A program made the position numbers and the translations under genes. A DNA stretch of 10,555 bases from CAZGQY01 sp964528035 (GTDB taxonomy: Bacteria; Pseudomonadota; Gammaproteobacteria; Methylococcales; UBA1147): contig CAZGQY010000148.1 of NCBI GenBank assembly GCA_964528035.1, positions 1 to 10,555 of the forward strand, written 5' to 3'. Under the pieces are notes generated by a model. It saw only the letters and a list, made by a program, of their open reading frames with translations, was not told the DNA's origin and ran no database searches. Positions within the stretch are counted from its first letter, which is position 1; each line of letters begins with the position of its first letter. Positions 1-6,171 of this stretch are shown here, in pieces.

Positions 1-207
1 GAGTTATGAGCATGTAATTTTATTGGTGTCTATCGACTGGCAAGCAATATGCTTCGAGGACGGCGCGGGTCCAATAATCACAAATCTATTGTAAGGCAAA
101 TAAGTTTCGGTTGTAAATGGGCTTCAAACCCCAAGACCAAAAAAAGTATTATTTGATAATTAAAAACTCTCCTTAAATAAGCCATAGAAACTTGCTCCTT
201 TTCCATA

Positions 208-265
208 AAAGTTAATCATTATAGCTGTAATTAAGACGCGTTAACTAATCAAGGAAAGTTAATCA
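208..265. repeat. 11-bp direct repeat upstream of the recombinase
   Basis: AAAGTTAATCA occurs exactly at 208-218 and 255-265, 47 bp apart, and a partial copy (AAAGTTA) lies near 290-296. Repeats of this kind beside a tyrosine recombinase can be arm-type binding sites, but that role is inferred from position only. In AT-rich DNA a chance repeat of this length is possible. Confidence 0.4.
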
Positions 266-360
266 GTTTTGAATCGCTAAACTTTGTAAAAAAGTTAGTG
301 CCTTCCTCAAAACCGAAGAAACCTAGATTCAATTTCTCATTTCTCTATTTAGACGCTTTA

Positions 361-390
361 TATGTGTCATAAAGGACGTTATGATACATA
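361..390. other. dif/pdif-like Xer recombination site (candidate)
   Basis: The sequence is TATGTGTCATAA, then the 6-bp spacer AGGACG, then TTATGATACATA. The two 12-bp arms are inverted repeats with 11 of 12 positions matching. Read as 11-6-11, it has the layout of chromosomal dif and plasmid pdif sites: the left half-site ends in CATAA and the right half-site starts with TTATG. The right half (TTATGATACAT) matches the E. coli XerD box TTATGTTAAAT, as I know it, at 9 of 11 positions. The left half matches the XerC box only in CATAA. It lies 46 bp before the start codon of a tyrosine recombinase, so it could be the target of that enzyme or of host XerCD. An operator for the recombinase gene is the main alternative. 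Confidence 0.6.
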
Positions 391-435
391 ATGTGGTAAG
401 ATTACGAAGAATCAATTTTTAGGAAGAAAAAACAA

Positions 436-1419
436 ATGACCGAAAAATCCATCGTCACGATTCCGAAAAATGTTTTAGGTCAAACTTCGGCCATCGTGCC
501 AATGATGATCTCAAGACAAGGCGAAAAAGCGTTAAAACGTTTTTTGGAGTTCTTCACGGCCACCATCAGAAACAAAAATACCAGGCAAGCTTACTATCGG
601 GGAATTTCGCAATTTTTCGACTGGTGCGAAAAAAGAAACATCACCGACCTGGCCAAAATTGAACCCATTGTCGTTGCGGCTTATATCGAAAAAATAACCA
701 ACGAAAAATCCGCTCCGACCGTCAAGCAACACCTAGCTGGAATTCGTATGCTGTTTGACTGGCTGGTAAACGGCCAGATCGTGCCGACTAATCCGGCGCA
801 CAGCGTCAAAGGACCAAAGCATGTGATCGAAGAAGGCGAAACGCCTATGCCCGAACCCGAAGAAGTGCGAGAACTCTTTGCTTCTTTCGATGCCACATCG
901 ATCATTGGTTTACGGGATCGCGCTATTATCGGGGTTATGACTTATACCTTTGCCAGGGTCAGCGCAGTCTCCAAACTCAAAGTCGAGGATTACTACCCGC
1001 AAGGCAAACAGTGGTATTTAAAACTCACTGAAAAAGGCGGCAAAGCGTTAAAGCCTCCGGTCAATAGAACATTGGAAAATTATTTGGACGAATACATACA
1101 AGCGGCGGGAATCAGCGAAGATAAGAAAGGGTTTCTGTTTCGATCAACGGTCGGAAAAAGTAAAACGCTCACCGATCGTGGCATGCACCGAACCGATATT
1201 TTACGGATGGTGAATCGACGCGCTAAAAACGCGGACGTACAAACGGCCATCTGCAATCACAGTTTTCGTGCGCGCGGCATTACTTCTTATTTACAAAATG
1301 GAGGCAGTTTAGAAACGGCCCAACGCATGGCCGGACATGCTTCCCCAAAAACAACCAAGCTCTACGACCGCAGAAATAAAGAAATCGACGTGGCCGAAGT
1401 CGAACGAATTAGGATATAA
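436..1419 (+). CDS. Tyrosine recombinase / phage-type integrase
   Basis: This is a site-specific DNA recombinase of 327 aa that cuts and rejoins DNA through a covalent 3'-phosphotyrosine intermediate. An N-terminal SAM-like core-binding domain spans about residues 28-125, and the catalytic domain about 140-320. The visible catalytic set is Arg174 (in FARVSA), a beta-hairpin Lys at 200 or 203, His275-x-x-Arg278 (HSFR), His301 (AGHAS) and the nucleophile Tyr310 (KLYDRR), so the enzyme should be active. The length is near XerC/XerD (about 300 aa) and shorter than arm-binding phage integrases. The start is supported by AGGAAG about 10 bp upstream. It is the only plus-strand gene in the left 8 kb and converges on the ankyrin gene with an 18-bp gap. 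The dif-like site at 361-390 suggests dimer resolution or module mobility. An integrative-element integrase is the alternative. Confidence 0.95.
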   Translation: MTEKSIVTIPKNVLGQTSAIVPMMISRQGEKALKRFLEFFTATIRNKNTRQAYYRGISQFFDWCEKRNITDLAKIEPIVVAAYIEKITNEKSAPTVKQHLAGIRMLFDWLVNGQIVPTNPAHSVKGPKHVIEEGETPMPEPEEVRELFASFDATSIIGLRDRAIIGVMTYTFARVSAVSKLKVEDYYPQGKQWYLKLTEKGGKALKPPVNRTLENYLDEYIQAAGISEDKKGFLFRSTVGKSKTLTDRGMHRTDILRMVNRRAKNADVQTAICNHSFRARGITSYLQNGGSLETAQRMAGHASPKTTKLYDRRNKEIDVAEVERIRI

Positions 1420-1437
1420 ATAGGATAAAAAATCAAA

Positions 1438-2466
1438 TTATTTTTGAATTTTTAGGCATGCTTCATCGCACCTTTTTTTATTGAGGATACAATAATTAAC
1501 ATCATTATATTTAAAACCATCCCCAAGCGAACAAGTAACCATGCTTGACGCACGTTTGCATACATACACACAATTCTTTGACCTCTTTGAATGTTCTGAG
1601 GATAGTAAATTTGAAATTTCCTTATTTTTAGCATAAGAGCTTAAATCCCAAGGAGTCCAATCGTCGTCATCCTTTAAATCCATATCGGCTCCATGATCTA
1701 AAAGAATCTTCACAGCTTTTGGGTTTTCTTTCTCGATTGCCCAGTGCAATGCCGTAAAACCATTTTCTCCTTTTTGGTCCACATTAACTTCTTTTTCAAG
1801 TAAACCTTTAATCCTCTCAATATCTCCACTTTTTACAGATTCATGCAATGGGATTGTTTCCGTTATTTGTTTTTTAGAAACATCGACCAAAACCTCCCTA
1901 TTAAAATTATCTTTTTTAATTTTTTGGCATACTTCTTCGCAACTTTCTTTGTTGATGGCGCAATAATAATCCTCCTTATGCTTAAAAAAAACGCCATTTA
2001 TAATCCTACAAGATACAGCCGGCGGAGACCCTGACCCATGTTCGCATGCATACACACAATTCTTTGACCTTTTGGAATGTTCTGATGTTAGTAAATTTAA
2101 AATTTCCTTATTTTTAGCATAAGAGCTTAAATCCCAAGGAGTCCAATCGTCGTCATCCTTTAAAAACAAATCGGCCCCATTATCCAAAAGAATCCGAATT
2201 GCTTCGAGATCTTCTTCGTCAACTGCGTGGTGTAATGCTGTATAACCGTCTTCTCCTATTCTATTCACATTCACTTTTTCTTTAAGTAAACTTTTAAGCT
2301 TCTCAGTATCTCCATTTTTTACAGCTTCATGTAATGGAATTGTTTCCGTTGTTTGTTTTTTAAGAGAATTGCCAAAGGATTTTTCATTAATCAAAACAAA
2401 AAATGTAAAAATTCCAATTACCCTGGCTATTTTTTTACCCAACCTTTTATTCAGTTGAATTAGCAT
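1438..2466 (-). CDS. Exported protein with two ankyrin / six-cysteine modules
   Basis: The 342-aa protein starts with a basic stretch and a short hydrophobic segment (about residues 11-27), read as a signal peptide or N-terminal anchor. The rest is one module present twice, at about 36-190 and 198-342, with a period of 162 residues. Each module has two ankyrin repeats (for example PLHEAVKNGD, then TALHHAV...ILLDNGAD), a DDDDWTPWDLSSYAKNKE stretch that begins a third, degenerate repeat, and a tail with six cysteines (137, 141, 153, 169, 176, 180; and 299, 303, 312, 326, 333, 337). Conserved cysteines in an exported protein suggest disulfides. At DNA level the modules share a 65-bp identical block (1614-1678 and 2100-2164). 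GGAA lies about 9 bp before the ATG. Ankyrin repeats bind proteins, but the partner is unknown. I do not recognise the cysteine domain. Confidence 0.88.
   Translation of the reverse strand: MLIQLNKRLGKKIARVIGIFTFFVLINEKSFGNSLKKQTTETIPLHEAVKNGDTEKLKSLLKEKVNVNRIGEDGYTALHHAVDEEDLEAIRILLDNGADLFLKDDDDWTPWDLSSYAKNKEILNLLTSEHSKRSKNCVYACEHGSGSPPAVSCRIINGVFFKHKEDYYCAINKESCEEVCQKIKKDNFNREVLVDVSKKQITETIPLHESVKSGDIERIKGLLEKEVNVDQKGENGFTALHWAIEKENPKAVKILLDHGADMDLKDDDDWTPWDLSSYAKNKEISNLLSSEHSKRSKNCVYVCKRASSMVTCSLGDGFKYNDVNYCILNKKRCDEACLKIQK
1558..2164. repeat. 486-bp intragenic tandem duplication
   Basis: DNA at 1558-1678 is nearly the same as 2044-2164, offset by exactly 486 bp (162 codons). The stretch 1614-1678 is identical to 2100-2164 over 65 bp. 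Outside this block the two modules of the ankyrin gene have drifted clearly apart, so the block is either under strong constraint or has been homogenised by recombination. Confidence 0.85.
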
Positions 2467-2563
2467 TACTATTTTTCCAATACGGCTAATAAAAAGGCAA
2501 TGAAATAAAATTTTTAAAAATTAACCCTGTTTCCAACTTAACATGTGTCTTAATTTTTGAATT

Positions 2564-3304
2564 TCAATTTGAATGAATATTTATAAGTTTACTTAAAGGT
2601 TGTTTCTGAATTGTAATTGAGCGGATTTTCTTGGGCACCATTACGCTTGGTGAAAAGTCTAATGCCATTCCAATTCGGGATAAACTTTCAAGAGCCTCTT
2701 CCATATTTTCCTCAGAAAAACCATTTTCTAAAAGCATCTTTTTTATGGCGCCTTCTTTAGCATTTTTTAGAAAGAGGAATTCACTATCCTCAAATGGTTT
2801 GGACGGAGGCATAAATGGAAAAATAGCCGAAATTTTTTCTCCTTTTGGAATAAAAAGAGCTACCACTCTATTTTGCTCTTTTAAATTAATCTTAAAAATT
2901 GGGCCATACACCATTTGGTTATTCTTAAATGCAAGACGACATAAGGTCGTAACCGGTTGAAAAAATCTACAACTGTTATATTCGTCGGAAAGATCATCCC
3001 ACTTAGAATATCTTTCAGGAATTTTTTTCCCCACCATAGCAAGAAACTCGACATCATTGGTTAAAACTGAAAACTCCACCTCCTCATGAATCATTTCTCC
3101 AAAGAACGGCGTTTCATAAAGGAAGTTATCCGTTTTAAAACGTATCGTTAAGCCTCGAGGGACGGAATCAATATAAAGGGGATATTTTTCTTTTTGTTGA
3201 GCGAAAACCTCTGAAATATTTATTAACGATAGAACCCCAATCACAGTGATAAAGATAATAAATAAGAGTTTTCTAGAATTCGTGAAATGTTTTTTGGTTT
3301 TCAT
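2564..3304 (-). CDS. Secreted protein of unknown function
   Basis: This 246-aa protein has a clear Sec signal peptide: a basic start, a hydrophobic core at about residues 13-33, and a probable cut after VFA (residue 35) before QQKEK. The ribosome binding site is strong (AAGGAGG about 10 bp before the ATG). The mature start, LYIDSVPRGLTIRF followed by ETPFFGE, weakly resembles the beta-rich PEGA domain of surface proteins; this is only an impression. Two cysteines about 11 residues apart (SCRFF and TLCRL) could form a disulfide. Residues about 180-215 look helical. It lies 97 bp upstream of the ankyrin gene on the same strand, so the two may be co-transcribed. It should be periplasmic or surface-exposed, and I cannot name the family. 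Confidence 0.8.
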   Translation of the reverse strand: MKTKKHFTNSRKLLFIIFITVIGVLSLINISEVFAQQKEKYPLYIDSVPRGLTIRFKTDNFLYETPFFGEMIHEEVEFSVLTNDVEFLAMVGKKIPERYSKWDDLSDEYNSCRFFQPVTTLCRLAFKNNQMVYGPIFKINLKEQNRVVALFIPKGEKISAIFPFMPPSKPFEDSEFLFLKNAKEGAIKKMLLENGFSEENMEEALESLSRIGMALDFSPSVMVPKKIRSITIQKQPLSKLINIHSN

Positions 3305-3376
3305 AAACCTACTTCCTCCTTCCAGGGCGTTTTTTCTTCCACTAATTTATCATACCAACCACTTAAAAAATCAGAG

Positions 3377-3406
3377 TACTTGAGATAAAAAGCATTATCT
3401 CAAGTA
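3377..3406 (-). terminator. Perfect 12-bp hairpin, probable terminator
   Basis: TACTTGAGATAA and TTATCTCAAGTA are perfect inverted arms around a 6-nt loop. On the minus strand the hairpin is followed, after a few bases (CTCTGA), by a run of six T's at 3366-3371. It is the second of two tandem hairpins after the 178-aa gene and upstream of the promoter region of the 246-aa gene. Confidence 0.65.
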
Positions 3407-3415
3407 AGTAGTTTC

Positions 3416-3449
3416 TGGCCGGAATAGTCAAAGATGACTATTCCGGCCA
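3416..3449 (-). terminator. Perfect 15-bp GC-rich hairpin after the 178-aa gene
   Basis: The arms 3416-3430 (TGGCCGGAATAGTCA) and 3435-3449 are perfect inverted repeats around a 4-nt loop. The hairpin starts 5 bp after the stop codon of the minus-strand 178-aa gene. No T run follows it on the minus strand, while on the plus strand it is followed by a T-rich stretch within a few bases. It may therefore act as a terminator in combination with the next hairpin, or as a 3'-end-protecting structure. Confidence 0.6.
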
Positions 3450-3454
3450 AAATT

Positions 3455-3991
3455 CTATTTTTTATTTTGCAGGATCGCAATAATTTGAAAAACCTGGTCT
3501 ATGCTGACTTTTCTAAGTTCTAAATTTATTTTATGGTCAGACCATAAATTAACCCGACCGTTATCAAAAGAAACCGTTCGGGGCATGCGGGCGGGACGTA
3601 AGTCACGCCCTCCGGAAAATTTTACAAGAACGTCTACAATTTGTTGTAACGTTTCTCTTTCCTTCTCCTGTCTAGCATGCTCGGCTTTGGCTCGTTCAAA
3701 AGCGTTCCTATAATGCGGGATCAAACGCTTTTCAATATCCGCTGCAATCGCTTTTGCAGGACGCGAGACACTAACACCTATGGTTTTATAATTCTTCTGT
3801 AATGACAAAGTTTTGTTTGGTGGGAAATTCCCGAAGACGGTAAGATTGTCGCCTCGTAGATAGAAAGACAGACCACGCCCCGATCCGTCTATAACGCTCC
3901 AGTGGTATTTTGAAAATCCGTTTAAACGGTTAAATTTCCAGGGGTGGCCAAGATACAGGGCGATTTCCTCAATTTTTGCCTGATAGTTCAT
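3455..3991 (-). CDS. Hypothetical accessory protein (178 aa)
   Basis: The start codon overlaps the stop of the J-domain gene in an ATGA, which indicates translational coupling, and AGGG lies about 10 bp upstream. The N-terminal part (residues 1-75) looks like mixed beta strands (KYHWSVIDGSGRGLSFYLRGDNLTVFGNF). The middle (about 76-120) is a charged helix or coiled coil rich in K, E, R and A. The C-terminal part (about 138-178) returns to strands and a helix. There is no signal peptide or membrane segment, so it is cytoplasmic. I have the impression that such proteins travel with J-domain proteins on plasmids and integrative elements, but I cannot assign a function. A partner or substrate adaptor of the J-domain protein is a reasonable guess from the overlap. 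Confidence 0.8.
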   Translation of the reverse strand: MNYQAKIEEIALYLGHPWKFNRLNGFSKYHWSVIDGSGRGLSFYLRGDNLTVFGNFPPNKTLSLQKNYKTIGVSVSRPAKAIAADIEKRLIPHYRNAFERAKAEHARQEKERETLQQIVDVLVKFSGGRDLRPARMPRTVSFDNGRVNLWSDHKINLELRKVSIDQVFQIIAILQNKK

Positions 3992-4476
3992 GCCGTTTTC
4001 CCTAGCATGTGGTTTGTTTTTCTTTGCGGCGTTACAGAGCCATATTTTTTACGAATTTGCTCAAGGCTGGTTTTACCTCTTGAACGGCTCCGGAAATTTT
4101 CGGGCCGGAAATACCACGCTTTCTTTTTTGAAGCCCAGTAAAAACCGGATTCCTTCAAGCACTTATTATGCGTTCGCGTGTCTCCCGTGATCCAAACCCA
4201 AGCCCCGCAGATTTCTATAGTCAGGTCTGCCAGACCTAAAACGGCGTTAAGGGCATCGTTTAAAAGATCGCCATAATCGCTTTGCTCTTCCTTAATGGAA
4301 CCGGAATAGTCTTTTAAAACCTCAAAGGCCTCATTGACGATTTTCATCATCTCTTGCCCTGCCGGGTTCCTGTCGGGATGGTATTTTTTGCAAGCGTCAA
4401 TGTAAGCGGTTTTAACTTCTTTTGGTGTGATCTCTCCAACCAAACTTAAAATTTTTGCCGCGTCGTAAATATTCAT
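3988..4476 (-). CDS. J-domain (DnaJ-like) protein
   Basis: This is a 162-aa co-chaperone-like protein. The J domain spans about residues 1-60 with the HPD motif at 33-35 (KKYHPDRNP), which is required to stimulate the ATPase of DnaK/Hsp70. It has no G/F region, zinc domain or classical C-terminal DnaJ domain. Instead residues 85-145 form a compact aromatic-rich domain (DLTIEICGAWVWITGD, then FYWASKKKAWYFRPENF) of the kind seen on mobile-element J-proteins. The frame stays open to an upstream ATG at 4677, but the start at 4476 is chosen because GGAAGGAAAGAG lies just before it and the J domain begins there. It probably redirects host DnaK to a plasmid-encoded target. The overlap with the 178-aa gene suggests a joint function. 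A structured leader precedes it. Confidence 0.87.
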   Translation of the reverse strand: MNIYDAAKILSLVGEITPKEVKTAYIDACKKYHPDRNPAGQEMMKIVNEAFEVLKDYSGSIKEEQSDYGDLLNDALNAVLGLADLTIEICGAWVWITGDTRTHNKCLKESGFYWASKKKAWYFRPENFRSRSRGKTSLEQIRKKYGSVTPQRKTNHMLGKTA

Positions 4477-4680
4477 TCTCTTTCCTTCCAAATTGTTACT
4501 GGGTTGCGTATATGCAACCCTGCTTTCGGCGAGAATGGGGGTAGCAGAAGTCAAATGATGAAGACTTCCGTGAAGTCCTTGGGCAAAATAATTTTGGAAA
4601 TAGGACGCTACGACCCGCATTTTTGAAATTCTTTTGGCTTCGCATTTGACGGCGCGAGGGGCAAAGCCCCTTAGCAAATC
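4477..4680 (-). promoter_or_regulatory. Structured GC-rich leader upstream of the J-domain gene
   Basis: This stretch has three hairpins: AGGGGC/GCCCCT (4657-4671), GACTTC/GAAGTC with a CGT loop (4563-4577), and the near-palindrome GGGTTGC-gtatat-GCAACCC (4501-4520). The last sits about 11 bp upstream of the GGAAGG ribosome binding site. The stretch is translatable in the J-domain frame, but the peptide it would encode lacks gene-like features. It may be a regulated 5' leader, an operator for one of the XRE proteins (4501-4520) or, less likely, a transfer origin. Confidence 0.45.
4501..4520. promoter_or_regulatory. 20-bp near-palindrome, candidate operator
   Basis: GGGTTGC and GCAACCC flank GTATAT, and only one pair of the 20 bp breaks the symmetry (a G-T pair, allowed in RNA). 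It lies 25-44 bp before the J-domain start codon. Size and symmetry suit a dimeric helix-turn-helix repressor, and two XRE proteins are encoded nearby; this link is inferred. Confidence 0.45.
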
Positions 4681-4713
4681 TAAAAGTTTTTTTGTATTTG
4701 AGTGGATCGGAAT

Positions 4714-4929
4714 TTAACTTTTTAGTTTGAGTTCCAACAGATATTTTTTCTCGTCTGGGGTCAGGAAACCGCTATCGTTAATATGATCTTCCGACAGCAT
4801 GGCCAGAATTTCATCCCGCTTTTGAATACTGACGACTAAAAGCTCATCTTGGCCGTCTAAGTTTTCTTCTAGTCGCTGGATCGCGTGGAGCAATCCAATC
4901 AGCTCTAAAATTTTTTGATTAACGTGCAT
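4714..4929 (-). CDS. Small helical protein, paralog of the 72-aa protein
   Basis: This 71-aa, mostly helical, charged protein has no signal peptide. Residues about 4-50 look like an antiparallel helical hairpin (heptad-like Leu/Ile). They are followed by a short motif, SEDHINDSGFLTPDEKKYLLEL. The same pattern, S-x3-I-x2-[ST]-G-[FY]-L-T-x2-EK-x3-L-x-L, appears in the 72-aa protein at 8767-8985 with similar length and layout, so I treat them as paralogs. It lies 43 bp after XRE regulator 1 on the same strand and is probably co-transcribed with it. No clear ribosome binding site is seen. The function is unknown; the form suits a small chaperone-like or protein-binding adaptor. Confidence 0.75.
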   Translation of the reverse strand: MHVNQKILELIGLLHAIQRLEENLDGQDELLVVSIQKRDEILAMLSEDHINDSGFLTPDEKKYLLELKLKS

Positions 4930-4972
4930 CGAATGATGGTAACAAACAAGATTGGTAGGAGAGTTCTTAAAT

Positions 4973-5395
4973 CTAGGATTTTTTACCGATAGGCAACTTC
5001 ATATTGAAGATGGTTTGTTTTATTACCTTCTTTGGCTTTATCGCTTGTACTACCTGATCTTCATTTTCTCTCTGGAGCATGTCACCTTCTTTGAACATCA
5101 GATAAAGGATATTGAGGTTTGTTTTCTTATGCAGACAAGCCAAGGTTTCGGCAGAAGGTAGCGTTTTGTTGTTTTCGATTTCCGATATGGTCGTGATTCC
5201 GATTTTGAGCTTTTTAGCTAATTGACTGAGATTAAGCTTTCCCGCTTTGCGCCATTCGCGCAGTCTTGTTCCCAAGCCGGCTTTGATAACCTTGCTAGCG
5301 ACAGCCTTCTTGCGCTTGGCTTTTACCCGTTGTATGTGTTGCTGGATTGGGGATTCTGCGCTTTCATCATTTTCCGGGGTGGTCTCTCCGTCCAT
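4973..5395 (-). CDS. XRE-family HTH transcriptional regulator 1
   Basis: This is a 140-aa DNA-binding regulator. An acidic then Lys-rich N-terminal tail (residues 1-40) precedes a Cro/CI-type helix-turn-helix (about 41-107) with LREWRKAGKLNLSQLAKKLK and SEIENNKTLPSAETL. A basic C-terminal tail of about 30 residues follows. The frame is open to 5590, but the ATG at 5395 is chosen because it lies 1 bp after the lipoprotein stop and has GAGAAA upstream; the longer form would overlap the lipoprotein by about 190 bp. The HTH region is about 57% identical (38 of 67) to XRE regulator 2 at 6172-6414. It probably represses its own operon or plasmid genes. Confidence 0.88.
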   Translation of the reverse strand: MDGETTPENDESAESPIQQHIQRVKAKRKKAVASKVIKAGLGTRLREWRKAGKLNLSQLAKKLKIGITTISEIENNKTLPSAETLACLHKKTNLNILYLMFKEGDMLQRENEDQVVQAIKPKKVIKQTIFNMKLPIGKKS

Positions 5396-5396
5396 A

Positions 5397-5855
5397 TCAT
5401 TTCTCTGGTTCGGCTTTCTGTTTGTAATATTCCCACGCTCCGATTCCTTTCTGCTCACGAGCGTGATTGATGACAGCGAAAGCCGCATTACACAATGGCT
5501 CGTCGCCTTTTGTTTTGATCTTGATCCGTGGCAACTTCTCCCGGTTCCAATTTGAAACACAGTCGGTCTGTCTGCCCATAATCTCGACATATCCGACGTA
5601 ACAAATCATAGCGAGATTGTGGTACGGGTATTCAATGGTTGTCTGGGTTTTGTCCCGATCAACATAGTAATCATCATCACAACTAAGCCTGACCGTTGAA
5701 TCATTGCAAGTCGGGCAATTTGCTTGCAGGATGATTTTGGCCGTGGCCGAATCAATCCGGGCAACTGCTTCTTGATCCGGTTCGACCGGAAACAAAGCAC
5801 AGCCGGACATCACAAACATCAGGTAGAACAAAAACAGTCTTTTGAATGTAGTCAT
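5397..5855 (-). CDS. Lipoprotein of unknown function
   Basis: This 152-aa protein has a type II signal peptide: MTTFKRLF, a hydrophobic core, and the lipobox MSGC with the lipidated Cys19. The mature part contains further cysteines (CPTCNDS, LSCDDDYY, ICYVGY, TDCVSN, PLCNAAF), so disulfides are likely. It ends with a charged tail. No family is recognised. It is the first gene of a tight minus-strand group; its stop lies 1 bp before the XRE 1 start. No ribosome binding site is visible. It should sit on the periplasmic face of the inner membrane or on the outer membrane. Pairing of a lipoprotein with a repressor is reminiscent of plasmid entry-exclusion or surface functions, but that is speculation. 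Confidence 0.8.
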   Translation of the reverse strand: MTTFKRLFLFYLMFVMSGCALFPVEPDQEAVARIDSATAKIILQANCPTCNDSTVRLSCDDDYYVDRDKTQTTIEYPYHNLAMICYVGYVEIMGRQTDCVSNWNREKLPRIKIKTKGDEPLCNAAFAVINHAREQKGIGAWEYYKQKAEPEK

Positions 5856-6171
5856 GTTTGGTGGGGGAAAATATTGTTTACTTTTGACGGTAAGACAGCT
5901 TAATCAAAAAGCTAGGATTAGACCGGAACGGGAATGAGGCGCGGTAGAGGTGGTCTACCTAATCAAACCGCTATTTTACTTGAGCTTTTTTAGATGAGCA
6001 ACGACTTTTTTGTATGGGAAAAATTATCTGCTAATCGATTATTAGTACCGATAATGCGAGGATGACTTTTATCTGATATTCTTATGGGTAACAGTGTTGT
6101 TCTGGGGAACGGCACACTTACCAAGTTACGAACTGGTTGTATGCGGGACTGCTGGCCAGTTCGAGCTTGGC
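5856..6171. other. Intergenic region upstream of the lipoprotein
   Basis: These 316 bp hold no supported gene. A GTG-started frame on the minus strand (6175-5990, 61 codons) is judged spurious. The region contains a small hairpin, GGTAGA-ggtgg-TCTACC (5943-5959), and a larger stem at 6121-6170 (separate entry). The promoter of the lipoprotein/XRE 1 operon should be here, but I cannot place it with confidence. Confidence 0.5.
6121..6170 (-). other. Long hairpin directly after XRE regulator 2
   Basis: CCAAG (6121-6125) and CGAACTGG (6129-6136) pair with CCAGTTCG (6156-6163) and CTTGG (6166-6170), giving 13 paired bases with a 3/2 asymmetric bulge and a 19-nt loop. It begins 1 bp after the stop codon of the minus-strand XRE gene. 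No T run follows on the minus strand, so a simple intrinsic terminator is unlikely. It may be a transcript 3' structure or a recombination-related element. Confidence 0.5.

Larger units (their letters stand above)
1..435. other. Non-coding region upstream of the recombinase
   Basis: I see no convincing gene here. Reading frame 2 is open from the left edge to a TAA at 92-94 (30 codons), so the tail of a gene beginning outside the window is possible but unproven. The rest is AT-rich. It contains an exact 11-bp direct repeat, AAAGTTAATCA, at 208-218 and 255-265, and a dif-like near-palindrome at 361-390 (separate entry). The recombinase promoter and ribosome binding site (AGGAAG at 421-426) lie at the right end. 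No tRNA gene could be recognised. Confidence 0.6.

Noticed and set aside
4657..4671. Firm call of a conjugative transfer origin
   Set aside because: The hairpin and adjoining GCGCC recall some oriT regions, but I cannot match a known nic site and no relaxase gene is in the window.
4477..4677. 67-residue N-terminal extension of the J-domain protein
   Set aside because: A strong ribosome binding site and the start of the J domain coincide at 4476, and the upstream part encodes three RNA hairpins rather than protein-like sequence.
5396..5590. 65-residue N-terminal extension of XRE regulator 1
   Set aside because: It would overlap the lipoprotein gene by about 190 bp in another frame; the ATG at 5395 sits 1 bp after the lipoprotein stop.
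6121..6170. Integron attC site
   Set aside because: The long bulged stem is suggestive, but the ends do not show the required RYYYAAC and GTTRRRY core sites, and the recombinase shows no sign of being an IntI type.
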